Source: Acanthaster planci (taxonomy: Eukaryota > Echinodermata > Asteroidea > Valvatida > Acanthasteridae). Taken from it: a stretch of DNA of 28,388 nt. The notes below the pieces were generated by a model. That model saw only the letters and a program-made list of their open reading frames with translations. It searched no databases and had not been told where the DNA came from. Position numbers and translations under genes: made by a program. Where the stretch lies: contig NW_019091419.1 in NCBI RefSeq assembly GCF_001949145.1, positions 82,811 through 111,198 on the forward strand, in the 5' to 3' direction. Below, piece after piece: positions 1-10,314 of the stretch (the first letter of the stretch is position 1; each line of letters begins with the position of its first letter).

Positions 1-1533
1 GTACGATGAATACCGGAACCTTGTGCACTCGGCGTCCAAGGACTTCCATATCAACGAGGATAACCCCGCTGTGTGGTACAAGTTGACCTCCAGCACTCTG
101 GATGTTGACATTTGTCTGGCCACAAATTCAGCTGTCAACGTGCTCACTTGCGACCCTGTGTCTATCAGAACAGTGCACCGCTTGCCAGAAATGGTGACTT
201 CTACATCACTGATGGGACCAATCATACTCTCCTCCTGCTAATCAACATCAGCACCATCTTTAACGTGGCCTCCTTTCTCTGCAGGGCTCTTGTTACTAGA
301 CAAACCCACCGATTGCCCATCATCAGAGGGTTCGTCTAGTTTAAATGTGACGAGGTATGGCTGGGTGTACTGTCTGTTTGCTGGTGGCCTGAATGCTGGA
401 TCGGCTGTTGGCTTAGCTGTTGTCTCAGTGGATGACTCTGCTGCTGGCTCGGCTGAGGGCAACGTCGAGCAAAATGGCCAAACACTCCACAGTTGAAACA
501 GGCTCTTGGTTGGACTGGGGCTCGCCTCTGATAAAATCTTCCCATTTTGCCATTGTTTCTGGACTCCAACATCTCCATCCGCTGACCCAGCTGCTTTTGG
601 TTGTCAATCACCTGGTTAAGTGTGGTGACTTGGTGCTCTACTAGCTTGGTAAGGGCTGCAATCTGTGCATTGATGTCATCTTCGGCTGTTCTGGTTGCTT
701 TCTCTGGTTCAGTGTTTGAAGGCGACTTTTCATTGGTTGGCTTCTACGGTATGTGTGCCATGAGCTGATACCGCTGTCTAAGCAACTCTTCCTCCTTACT
801 TTTCTCTTCTGCTATGATGCGCAACTCTGCCCTTAGATCTTTAAATCTCATGGACCATGGACGCATCGGTGCAAGCCGCTGTTGAATTCTGCTGTCGTTT
901 AGTCCTGCCATAAACTGGGTAGTAAGAAGGACATCCCTGCTTGCACCAAATAGATCATGACGGCCTTGCTGCCTCCCCGTGTCTTCTATTCGCCTCAGGA
1001 GCGCTTCCAGGGCTATGGCGTAATCGCTCGCTGACTCACCAGACCTCTGCACACGTGCATAGAATCGTTTCATCGGCGAAGTGGCCAGATTATCCTCCCC
1101 AAATTCTTCCATCAGTTCGGAGAATGCCATCTCAGTCGTCACTCCACTTGGGGTTCGGCTCTCCAAGTTCAGGATTACATCTCGGGCACGGCCAGAGGTG
1201 TGCCTTACTACCTCATGGAAATGGACTCAGTCGGACATCCTGCCTTTGGCTTCGAGGACATACCGCATGTCCAGAACCCAGTCCTCCACTCTAATACTCT
1301 TCTCTCTTCCTGTGAAGGTTGCCACCCCCTTCACCTGGTGTGTTGTTATGGCATTGGGTGGAGAAGATGTTGCAGTTGGTGGATGCAGAACTTGGCGGGA
1401 CGGGGGGTCAAAGCCGCACATCTCCAAGGGAGTGAGTTCATGGTGTGGAAGGTGTGACTTTAGCTGTGTTGCGCTGTCTATCTTGCTTCGGCAGACAGGA
1501 CCTGGTTGCCTCAGACGGGCTGTCTGTTACCAT
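1..1533 (-). pseudogene. Degenerate Ty3/gypsy gag-protease (5' part of an LTR retrotransposon)
   Basis: Read on the minus strand, this is the capsid-to-protease part of an LTR retrotransposon. An ATG at 1533 begins a gag-like N-terminus. One long frame then runs from about 1490 to a TAG at 336-338. It holds a gag capsid-like stretch (about 1340-760), a charged segment that may form a coiled coil (about 720-540) and a CX2CX4HX4C zinc knuckle (459-500). The next frame carries a retropepsin-like motif, LIDTGSQVSTL, near 150-120. The copy is dead: in-frame stops lie at 1227-1229 (TGA), 744-746 (TAG) and 238-240 (TAG), with apparent frameshifts near 1440 and within the protease near 70. Reverse transcriptase and integrase would lie beyond the left edge. 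The superfamily is assigned from the gag, knuckle and DTG order, which is characteristic of Ty3/gypsy elements. Confidence 0.85.
300..345 (-). promoter_or_regulatory. Candidate -1 ribosomal frameshift signal (U UUA AAC plus hairpin) at the gag end
   Basis: On the minus strand the last gag codons read cat-tta-aac-tag. TTTAAAC (339-345) is therefore a textbook X XXY YYZ heptamer in the gag frame, directly before the gag stop (336-338). Slipping back one base continues as TTT AAA CTA into the frame that leads to the protease. An 8-bp stem with one G-U pair (328-335 with 300-307, 20-nt loop) begins three bases downstream. If only its inner six pairs form, the spacer is five bases. Function is inferred from sequence alone. 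Confidence 0.6.
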
Positions 1534-1555
1534 CAAGGATAACGTGGGTGGACTT

Positions 1556-1568
1556 GGTGTCGCAGCCA
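1556..1568 (-). other. Possible primer-binding site of the left gypsy element
   Basis: The minus strand reads TGGCTGCGACACC about 20 nt upstream of the gag ATG and just after a CA dinucleotide. This is the expected place for a tRNA primer-binding site, with the LTR end to the right. The matching tRNA was not identified and the LTR outer boundary is not visible, so this is tentative. Confidence 0.3.
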
Positions 1569-2182
1569 TTGTGCAATTTCAATGTTTCTAACCCCAAAAC
1601 ACTGTGTCCGTCTTTTTCCTTATGACCTGTATTACTTGATTTCCTTTGACCTCTCACCAGACAAAAAAATTCAACTGGTTCTAATAGACTCTCCCTATTC
1701 CTAGAGTAACCTAGCTAAGTTCTAAAAGAACAGCACTCCCAACCTGGATTCTCCACCAAAAAAGAAAAAAATGTAACCTGGAAAAATAGGTCAAGATCAA
1801 TAAAGGAAAAAAATTCAAAGAACAAAATCTAAACGTGTGGGGAACTCGCTATATGGCAACAAAAAGGCTAACTGAAATCTTTCAGGGAGGGATCGCGAGA
1901 TTACTCTACAAATAAAACTACAAACAGTTTAAATTTCCGCACATACAAAAAATAAAAAATGGTTTATTTCCTCAGACTGTACTCAGACTGCTAAATAGGT
2001 CTACCTTGATGGAGCCAATCCAATTCGCCTCTCCAACAACCACCCTTCCCTTTTGTGACCACCAGGATGTTAACCTCTTCGACATCAAGGAGCTCCATTC
2101 AAGTCAAGTCCCAGACAAGCTCTTCTTTCCCTTATTTTTGGCCTAATATGGTTTTAACTTGTGAAGAAAAAAAATCATAAAA
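1569..2182. other. No gene seen; may contain the LTR of the left gypsy element
   Basis: AT-rich sequence lying where the 5' LTR of the minus-strand gag element should be. A minus-strand AATAAA occurs near 1963-1968. No convincing LTR start or second copy is present to fix the ends. Confidence 0.4.
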
Positions 2183-2268
2183 TATGGAGGGCCTGACATT
2201 TCAATCCACAGGGAATCTTTTGCCTTTGAGAAAGATTCTGCTAGGATCGAAACATCAGGCCCTCCATA
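2183..2268. repeat. 86-nt palindrome (hairpin-forming)
   Basis: The arms 2183-2207 and 2244-2268 are 25-bp inverted copies with three mismatches. An inner pair, GAATCTTT/AAAGATTC, extends the hairpin towards the loop. The right arm contains GATCGAAACATCAGGC, a motif that resembles palindromic transposon ends common in marine invertebrates (from memory, family not named). All three mismatches are CG-to-CA or TG changes. Confidence 0.8.
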
Positions 2269-2924
2269 GTTTGTAATTTGTATTTTAGGTCACTGTAGTC
2301 GGCAAGCAGTTTGCAGCAGTTTTGCATCAGTTATCTCTGGGGAAAAAAGGGGGAATTACTATGATCAATGTGACTGGAATTAATTTCTTTTTATCACTCT
2401 TTGAACAGTCACTCAAATTTCCTCAAATCTTGCATTGTGTGACCCTCTTTGCCACTCAGGACAGTGTGAAACAGAACCATTCCATGAACGCCTCAGATTT
2501 TGCTTTTAAATTTTTTATGCGAGGTGCCAGCATTGATGAGAAATTAATTGCCTATACATGTTGGTGCATGGTCACTGAAATGAGTGAGATTGGATGCTTT
2601 ACATTTGAATGGGCAGAGGACGCCCTGCACTAGATCATATCTTTCCCCTCACCAGTCTCCTAGCGGCAGGTGCAGTATGTACATAACATGGGAATTTGTA
2701 GTTTCTTGCTAGAGAGAGCACCAGCATTTGTTATCTTCATTGATGCAACTGTAGTGCTACACGTAGTTCATGTACCAACCATGCCTGTAATTTGTGCATC
2801 TCAGTGTCTTTTTGCTGGCCGCAGACAATGGTGACCCCTTCAGTTGGAATGTCAGGCCAAAGAACCTCTACTGCATCTGTATGCTAAAGTCTCAAGCCAT
2901 TTTCTTACAGTTCGGATGAACTCA
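2269..2924. other. No supported gene
   Basis: A plus-strand open frame of about 100 codons (2322-2633) has no recognisable motif or coding-like pattern. It is treated as chance. Confidence 0.4.
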
Positions 2925-3560
2925 CCGACAGTATGCTATGCATGTGTTGTCAACTCTACTAGGTCGTCATGGTTGAAGTGTTCCATCAACTTTTTCTTAA
3001 CTGACCCGTGGCTGAAATCCAGTGAAAGTAGAAACAGTGTATCCTTGTCATTTGCACTGGAACCCTTGAAGAAACAGTTTGTCAAATCTCAAAGAAGGCA
3101 GCACCATCTGTGGAATTCTTGAGGGCACCGGTCAAGTCTTCGAATCTAATGTAAGGAATTTCTTCACTTGTTCCTTATCCTGAGGCATCTGTCATTTGTT
3201 CAAGAGAGAGACCACCCCCAAAGCAAACCATGGGACGTGTTACCATCCTTTGTGACAAACTTTAACATCCACTCCAAGATGCTTCTATACAATGTATTGT
3301 ACCAGTTGTACTAGATAAATCCCCTCCCACTAATCTAAGGTTCACGTTTTCACTTTTACTTCAGATTCCAGGCACGCTTTGGATAACATTCACAATGTGT
3401 TCCACAACACGGCAGTATCCAGCTTTCATGTCTCTCCAGTCAGAGTCACTGGGGGAAATTGGACTCAGTGGGATATCTTGAGCCTTGATATGATTGTTCT
3501 ATTCAGCAAAGGTTAATGTCCACATGTTGAATTTTTTGTTGCGTTCACAGCACTGATGTC
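2925..3560 (-). pseudogene. Broken coding relic, possibly of a DUF6589-type protein
   Basis: Two minus-strand blocks look protein-coding but are broken. The first (about 3550-3365) includes ISPSDSDWRDMKAGYC and one in-frame TAG. The second (about 3090-2925) includes GSSANDKDTLF and FSHGSVKKKLMEHFNH, then hits stops. Between them the frame is lost. The spacing and motifs recall the multicopy DUF6589 family of marine invertebrates, from memory only. It would be a dead copy of a dispersed gene or element. An alternative is an unrelated transposon-derived protein. Confidence 0.35.
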
Positions 3561-3572
3561 TGACTGTGTGAC

Positions 3573-3703
3573 ATGATCGAGTATCCTTACTCGTCTACCT
3601 CTCTGCCTGCGGTACTAGTCAATGTCCTGGCACTGACACCATGCGGCACCTGTTGGAATCATAGCACATCACTGAAATGGACTCTGCAAGTTGAGGGTAA
3701 CAG
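3573..3703 (+). CDS. Candidate exon 1 (start codon) of unrecognised Cys-rich protein
   Basis: An ATG at 3573, preceded in frame by a TGA, opens 43 codons and ends at a good donor (AACAG|GTATGT) with two leftover bases. The N-terminus has a moderately hydrophobic run (LPAVLVNVLALTPCGTC) that could be a weak signal peptide. A possible N-glycosylation site (NHS) follows. The two leftover bases plus the first base of exon 2 keep the frame open. It is the least certain exon of the set: exon 2 is more than 4 kb away, and a broken minus-strand relic ends just upstream. Confidence 0.25.
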
Positions 3704-4573
3704 GTATGTGAGAATTTTCACTTTTACTTTCTGCCATAAGTGGGGTTAACTTTGCGAGGGGGAGGGGTATTTTAGATGCCCTCATTTTCCAGGGGAGAAC
3801 AATCAGTGGGGTTCGGTCATAGTTCACACTGACCAAGACTGTTAAAGATGGACTATTACGCCCCTTTTTTTTCTTTCTCGGTATCTTTAGGGGGGCTTGT
3901 AGTAATGCCTCTGTTCTTGGTATGTAATTTACTTTGTTGTTGCATTCACCTGAGGTATATGGAGTGGCCTTTGGGTTGTCAAAAGACCACTTCAGCACCA
4001 CCCCTAGCTTGTTTTCTTTTTAAGCACTGTACTTGGGACAAAGAGCAAAAATGAGTGTAATTCGTGGTTCACATTTCAAAATAGCAGGAACCAAATTTCA
4101 TATTAATTTAATTCCCTTTTGAAAAAACTCTTGACCTCACACAATTTAGGATTTACATACAAAAGAGATTTTGCTTTATTGGAGGGAATAAACAAGTCAA
4201 CTAATATGAGAAATACAAAGGGAATCAAGAGAGCACCCATTCAGATGGACATAAATTAAAATAGGAGATTTACAGAAATGCAGGATCCTGTAAAGTTAGA
4301 ATACACTTTGAGCTCAAGGGAAAGAATGGCGCCAAAGTTCTAGATGTAGAGATGAGTTAAGACGAGTTGTTCCAAGGTGGGAGAACAGGAGTCCATCATG
4401 TTCTGTAGATAAAAAGATAAACTGAAGAAAGAGCAGGCTATTCGACAAGAGAAATTGGCGATAGGTCAAAGGTTCACCACTGGAACACTGCTTACCAGTA
4501 GAAAAGTCAAAAGCTCAGGAAAAAACTATTTAATTATGCAAGAGGAAAACATAGTCATAAAAAAATAAAATTT
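3704..4573. other. No gene seen (intron 1 of the candidate gene, if real)
   Basis: A minus-strand open frame (3669-4001) and a plus-strand one (3848-4054) overlap each other and show no motif. Neither is supported. Confidence 0.4.
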
Positions 4574-4670
4574 GAGATTGTAACCCAAGACCTCTTTTGG
4601 GACAGGGTTACGTGAGTCTTTAGTCAGGAAATATCAGATTCTTGGATGTCAACCACTCCACTGTCTCATG
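4574..4670 (-). mobile_element. Degenerate tRNA-derived SINE head
   Basis: The minus strand carries an A-box-like GACAGTGGAGTGGTTGAC (4648-4665) and, about 65 nt later, a B-box-like GGGTTACAATCTC (4574-4586), followed by an A/T-rich tail. The order and spacing match an RNA polymerase III promoter of a tRNA-derived SINE, with mutated B-box positions. Confidence 0.45.
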
Positions 4671-5484
4671 CTTTGTGATTTTATTTTTCGGAGGTCTTGT
4701 CTGAATGCACCACCGTGTTGTTCATGTACAGACATTGTTTTGGTGTGATTGATGGATCTGTGCGATTGTTCCATCCTGCTCTGCTATCAGTTGATTGGTC
4801 CTATATAAAAATCTGTTGATCCTATTGCTGTCACTAGTAAAAGTTGGAAATCCTGATCTTTTCTTTCCAATTCAGGGTTATGGAAACTTTCGGAAGGGGC
4901 ATTGAAGTCTGGGATTTGGTAGGCAGATCAGTCCGTTGACTGGATGTTCCAAACCATCCATCATTCAGGTGAAGTTAGTTAAACTATCGTTAACCGAAGT
5001 CAACACTCCAACTTGCCCTAAGTGTACCCACCTTAGCCTAGCTTTCAACCATTAGGAAGTTAGACATGCATTTGATATCTTAAATGGTTGTCAAAGTTTA
5101 TTTGAGAGTGTAAAAAAGGTTGGCAAAGTTTGCACAGTTCAACCTCACTGAATTCAAAACCAGAGAGCCCTGACATGTATACAGTCAGAGCAGAAGATGA
5201 GCTTGATCTTTCTCTGGTGAAGTTGCAATATTACTGGCACATTTTATCCAGTTGTTTTACAGCAAAATGCTGTATTCTACATTCGTCTTTCCCAACTGGG
5301 GTTCACTGTTATTGCTTTTTATGGTTCCGTTTTCTTATTTCAAGTTATTGTGAATCTCTGACTAGAAGAGTGATCATCTACATTACATTTCTTTTAGTAC
5401 TGCATTAAAGAGCCCCATCCATTACACTTTCATTACAAGCTTGGATTGAGGCAAATGATGAGGAAGCATTTTGTTCATGGATCG
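4671..5484. other. No gene seen
   Basis: Unassigned AT-rich DNA. A 92-codon plus-strand open frame at 5130-5408 contains a coding-like patch (MYTVRAEDELDLSLV) before a possible donor, CTG|GTGAAG. Its phase does not fit exon 2 at 7746, so it is not called. Confidence 0.4.
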
Positions 5485-7590
5485 AATGTGAACCAGCAGG
5501 TGGACTTAGGCGTCGAACCTTAAAGGCCCATGTGTTTGTCTAAGGAACTTGAACCAGCTGATGAACGTGAGAGTATAATTATCATAGCTCTAATCTCAGT
5601 TATGGCTGGACTTCAGTCTCAAATCATCCAGACTTAGTGACCAGTCTAAGCTTTTGATCCGCTTACGAGACTTGAGTAAATTTGAGCCTCAAACAATCCA
5701 GCTTGAGTGACCAACCCTAGCTCTAGTCTCAGCAACATGAACCAGCAGGTTGACTTGAGCCTCAAACCTTCCAGGATTGAGTGACCAATCCTGGCTTCAG
5801 TCGGAGCAAAATGAACAAGCAGGTGGACTTGAGCTTCAAATCATCCGGACTGAGTGATCAAATCTCGCTTCAGTCAGAGCAATATGAACAAGCAGGGTGA
5901 CTTGAGCTTCAAACCATCCAGGATTGAGTGACCAATCTGAGCTCTCGTCTCCGCAACATGAACAATGAGGTGGACCTGAGCCTCAAACCATCCAGGCATA
6001 ATCTGAGTGACCAGTTCTAGCTTTTGAGCCTCTTACGAGACTTGAGTGAGTTTAAGTGTCAAACCATGTAGGCTTGAGTTACCAATCCTAGCTCTGGTCT
6101 TGGCATCATGAACGAGCAGGTCTGAAGGAGCCTCAAACCCTCTGGCTTGAGTCCTGACTAGGACTGACCAGTCCTAGTTCTTGAGCCTTTTATGGGACTT
6201 GAGTGAATTTGAACATCAGACCATCCAGGCTTCAATAACAAACCCTTGCTTTAGTTTCAGAAATGGCTGGACTTCAACCTCAGACCATCCAGGCTTGAGT
6301 GACTTACCCTGGGTAACTCTTAGCAATATGAACCAGCAGTAGAACTTGAGCCTCAAACCTTCCAGGATTGAGTGACCAATCCTTGGTCTGATCTTGCCAA
6401 CATGAATCAGCTGATGGACTTGAGTTTCAAACCATCCAGGCTTGAGTGACTAACCCAGGGTCGACTCTTAGCAGTATGAACCAGCAGTAGGACTTGAGCC
6501 TCAAACCTTCCAGGATTGAATGACCAATCTTTGGTCTGATCTTGTCAACATGAATCAGCTGATGGACTTGAGCTTCAAACCATCTAGGCTTGAGTGACCA
6601 ATATAGCTCTTCAGCCTTAACTGGGCTAGTGACTGTGGTTTCAAACCACCCAAGCTGAAGTAACCAATCTTTTCTCTGGTCTCAGCAACATGAACCGGTA
6701 GTGACCAGTCCTTGCTCTTGTCTAAGCAACATGAACCAGCAGGTGGATTTGAGCCTCAAACCTTCCAGGATTGATTGACCAATGTTTTCTCTGGTCTCAT
6801 CCACATGAACAAACAGGTTGACTTGAGCCTTAAACCATCCAGGCTTGATTGATGTATCCTGGCTCTTGAGACTTTACCAGACGTACAGTAAATGAACTTG
6901 AGCGTGAAACCATTCAGGTAGAGGGGCCAATCCTGGCTGTAGTCCGAGCAAAAGGAACAAGGAAGTGGCCTTTAGCCTCAAACCATACAGGATTTAGTGA
7001 CCAATCTTGCTTTAGTTTCAACATGACCTAGCTGATGGAAGTGAGCTTAAAACCATCCAGGCGAGAGTGACCAATCGTAGCTCTTGAGCCTCTAACTGGC
7101 TTGACCGTATCCTCAAACTATCCAGTCTTTAGAGATCAATCCTTGCTCTGTTTTCAGCAACTTTACCTGGCTGGCGGGTTCGAGCCTCCAACCATCTAGA
7201 TTGAGTGACCAATCCTAGCGTTAGTCTCAGCAATATGAACAAGCGGGTGGACTTGAGCCTCAAAGCATCCAGGATGAGTGACCAATCCTTGCTCTAGTCT
7301 CAGCACTATGAAAAAACAGGTGGACTTGAGCCTCAAACCATCCAGGCTTTATTGACCAATCCTAGCCTAATGCGGCTTGAATCAACTTGAGACCTAAATT
7401 ATGCAGGATTGAGTGACCAATCCATCTCTACTCTCAGCAATACAAACCAGCAGGTGGACTTGAGTCTCAAACCATCCAGGCTTGAGTGAACAGTTCTAGT
7501 TTTTGAGCCTCTTAATACCCAGGCTTGAGTTTAACTCGAGCCTGACACCATCCAGGCTTGAGTGACCAATCCTAACTCTAGTCCCGTAAT
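5485..7590. repeat. 74-bp satellite array, about 28 degenerate units
   Basis: A degenerate tandem repeat fills 2.1 kb. Core words recur in fixed order: GACTTGAGCCTCAAACC, ATCCAGGCTTGAGTGACC, AATCCTAGCTCTAGTCTCAG, then AACATGAACCAGCAGGTG. Successive GAGTG landmarks at 5705, 5779, 5852 and 5926 give a period of 73-74 bp. Units vary by truncation and substitution, and some copies lack the middle block. No long open frame crosses it, and 74 is not a multiple of three, so it is non-coding. Confidence 0.9.
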
Positions 7591-7745
7591 ATCATGAAAA
7601 GTAGTCACACACGACAGGGTAAATTTGAAGATATTTGTATGGGCTCAGCCAAGTGTCGTGTTTCTGGAGTTATTTACAGACATCGAATGATTGCATCAAA
7701 TTGCTGAAGATGTTATAAAATTTGTTATTCCCTTCTTTCTTTCAG

Positions 7746-7805
7746 TGCTGCAATTACAGTGGTGTGCCATCTTGAAGAGTCCATTTTCTTGATGAAGATG
7801 TACGG
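7746..7805 (+). CDS. Candidate exon 2 of unrecognised Cys-rich protein
   Basis: A 60-nt segment sits between a strong acceptor (polypyrimidine then TTTCAG) and a consensus donor (GG|GTAAGT). One frame is open and reads CHLEESIFLMKMYG near its end. It enters with one base and leaves with two, matching the neighbours in the chain. The other frames contain stops. Confidence 0.4.
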
Positions 7806-9077
7806 GTAAGTAGTGATAGATTCTTTAACAAACCTCAGGGAAATGTTTAATAGAAGTAATGAACAGATTGTGTATTTTATGTTTGGACTTTTATGTTGGT
7901 TTTGTTATTTCTTTGGATGTGTTCAGAAAAATGAGCAACACTGAATTCGCAGGCAAAGGTGCTGTAAGAAAATCTGTTGAAAAATTTGGCAATTGAATTG
8001 AAAAAAACTTAGTTAGCCCTAGAATAGCTGTTTTTTCCAGACAATTTGACAGAATATTTGTTCAGACTTTTTTATCTCCACACCCCATTTTGAAGTCGGC
8101 TTTCTGGTGCCCGATCTTTTCTAGACTTGACATGCATGTAGACACATTCACTATCAGTACAGAGGGGAAGTGTCAATTCCATCCGATGTATGGCTGTATT
8201 GTTGCTGTCATTTTAAGGCCTCGTTTGTGTCGACTTGCACATCGTTTGCATGCACATCAGTGGGGAAAGTTGATGTTTTGGCTGATGAGCTCTCTTCAAA
8301 AAATAGGTGTAGCACAAGAAACAAATGTGTCTGATATTCATCAAATTGGTAGCAAAATGACTGAAAGATATTACTAGAAAATTCCCTTAAGGTTTGGTTT
8401 GTAAAAAAATGCACTGCAAGGATATTGAAAGTTCATGGAACATAAGGAGGAGCAGATTCTAACCGCCCCCCCAACTCTGTTAGGGTTCAGACAAATAAAA
8501 TCAAACCTCAGTCATGAGAACACAGTTAACCCTAACACTCCCAAATCCTCCAATTTCAATGTGATCTTACACCCCAGGGGGTTAGGATTAATACAACATT
8601 CTGCTTACCATAACAAGGGAATTGCTACGTCTCCATCATTTGTTCTCTATTGGTATCTCTCTTGATAATACAAGGTAATCGGCCAAGTTCCAAGGACCTC
8701 TTATTAAATTTTCTTAAAGACAAATTGTCTTCACCTTTGTATCTCCTTTAATTGTATGAAAACCTCTCTGCAATTCTATTTTATCAAATATATTGAAACA
8801 ACCTGATTTTAAATAAAGGCCGTCAGCTGAACCCCTAAATTCCTTCGTTTCAGCAACTGCGGGTATAGATTTTCTGGACAGAATAGAGTACACAAATAAC
8901 CAGAGATGACAAATGCAAAAGTTCTCCACATGTCCTGCAGTTTTTTAATAATTCGGGTGGAAAGAGCAAACTATTTTTCCGTTGAGGAAGCTCTATGTGC
9001 GAAATTTGCCACTTTTAAAATCATTTGCGAATGATGTAATCTCACCATATGATGCAAATTGTCCAATCCAAGACTGG
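7806..9077. other. No gene seen
   Basis: Unassigned, intron-like DNA. Short open frames at 8090-8377 (plus), 8208-8414 and 8714-8929 (minus) lack motifs and splice context. A 9-bp inverted pair GTTAGGGTT/AACCCTAAC (about 8478 and 8529) is too short to call an element. Confidence 0.4.
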
Positions 9078-9105
9078 TTTGTGTCATGACAGGTCATGAC
9101 ACAAA
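9078..9105. repeat. Perfect 13-bp inverted repeat with 2-nt spacer
   Basis: TTTGTGTCATGAC (9078-9090) and its exact reverse complement (9093-9105) are separated by AG. It lies ten bases before the ATG at 9115. It could be a protein-binding palindrome or a small foldback scar; nothing else identifies it. Confidence 0.75.
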
Positions 9106-9114
9106 GCAGTAAAC

Positions 9115-9635
9115 ATGGAGATGTCCCGTGATGCTGACGGCATGTGCCTCACCTTCAACATCAACGAATTTCAGGTGTTTAATGCATGTAGAATCAGTCA
9201 AATTTGAAAAAGTACGAATGTCCAATGGAGAAAGTTCACTTCATGTGCCAAAGAGTGGCTTGATATATGCTGCAATTATCGTGAAATCACCGAACCAACT
9301 GAGTGTGAGGGGCTATTCGGGATCTGCATTGACTGTGCCTATAATGAAGCATATAAATTAGGCTACGTGTACATTGGTTTTCACGAGACATGCGACCAAG
9401 AATTTTTTAAATGCCTGAATCTTGCTAGGAAAGATTCTCCCTCTGAAACTTCATCTTCTTGCCCTCAAATTGTCTGGGCTAGATCAAGATCTTTAAGACT
9501 CTCATGACTCTGGTATGTCTGGTGTGTTGCCTGCGTGTTTACTTGAATTTTCATGGAGGACAGTTGAGCTGTTCATCACTGGACATTGGAAACGTGTCAA
9601 GGATAAGCTGTTGCAAGCAAAAATTTCTGATGGAG
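9115..9635 (+). pseudogene. Cys-rich coding-like segment, broken by one stop and one frame change
   Basis: From ATG 9115 one frame runs to 9507 with a single internal TGA (9205-9207). The 99 codons after it are open and look coding, including a Cys-rich part with CEGLFGICIDC and FHETCDQEFFKCL. A +1 shift near 9500 continues in another open frame to a good donor (GAG|GTAAGC at 9636). That frame enters exon 3 (10180) in phase and stays open 35 codons to TGA 10287-10289. The Cys spacing faintly recalls secreted phospholipase A2-like proteins, but the catalytic His-Asp pair is absent, so no function is assigned. It is most likely a decayed gene or an alternative 5' part of the candidate gene. Confidence 0.35.
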
Positions 9636-10179
9636 GTAAGCTGCATTACAATTACATTGCAGTCAGGGAAGGGCATGTTGATTGAAGTAGCTGTCGAAAT
9701 TTGATAGTAATTTAGGTCTATGTTGGTATTTTAATCTTAGCCCATCATGTCCTCTGTTGAAGCCATTTCTAGTAACTTGGTCTCAATGAGTGGACCTTCC
9801 CATGAAATATCTAAATAAGGCATGAGCATGCACGTTACTACCACAGGTTGGCAAAGTCGCTTAAATCTACTATGACGTTACAATACAAATCCCCATGCAG
9901 AAGTGTGGTTCAATCTGACCCGAGCTAGCAGCATTAAGCAGTAGATCCATAAACAAGGCCCTCCTCTTGGGTCCTGGATATGGATACATGTACCTGTATA
10001 TAGAAACAGCTTTTGAACTTTTTAAAGTTTCACCCACTGACACCCGCCTGATTACAGCGATAGCGCAGACAATCGTTCCAAAATGTCTGGCAACAAATAG
10101 CATTTAACAAAATGGTTATAAGATTAAGAGCCCAAGCAAGATGGCTTAAATTGTATTTTCTTTTAAATTTCTTTTCCAG
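9636..10179. other. Intron-like, no gene seen
   Basis: It is bounded by a GTAAGC donor and a TTCTTTTCCAG acceptor. Minus-strand open frames inside (9870-10103, 10030-10278) show no motif. Confidence 0.4.
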
Positions 10180-10314
10180 GAATGCTTCGTCAAGCAACAG
10201 AAAGCAAAAGAGACAAGAATGTTTTGATACACATTTGGGACAAATTTTGTGTCGCTCTGGAGGTTCGATATCACACACTCAGTCCCTGACAAGGAAAAGC
10301 AGGGATGCTGAAGG
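10180..10314 (+). CDS. Candidate exon 3 of unrecognised Cys-rich protein
   Basis: A 135-nt exon lies between acceptor TTTCTTTTCCAG and donor GG|GTAAGC. With two bases from exon 2 it is open throughout and encodes a basic, Ser-rich stretch (NASSSNRKQKRQECFDTHLG, with an NAS glycosylation sequon). It contributes two bases to exon 4. A second frame, reached from the 9115-9635 segment, is open only to TGA 10287-10289. Both frames cannot belong to one transcript, so alternative first exons or pseudogene decay must be considered. Confidence 0.45.

Noticed and set aside
2244-2268. Hammerhead ribozyme suggested by the CGAAAC motif
   Set aside because: The required CTGATGA core is absent at the right distance.
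2322-2633. 103-codon plus-strand open frame
   Set aside because: No motif, no splice context and composition like the surrounding DNA; this length is expected by chance in AT-rich sequence of this size.
3669-4001. 110-codon minus-strand open frame
   Set aside because: No recognisable domain, overlaps another open frame on the plus strand, and no start or splice support.
5130-5408. Possible upstream exon of the candidate gene
   Set aside because: It has a coding-like patch and a weak donor, but its phase does not fit exon 2.
9208-9420. Secreted phospholipase A2-like domain
   Set aside because: Cys spacing is only loosely similar and the catalytic His-Asp pair is absent.
9115-9507. Selenoprotein reading through the single TGA at 9205
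   Set aside because: No SECIS element could be seen and the frame also needs a shift further on, so decay is simpler.
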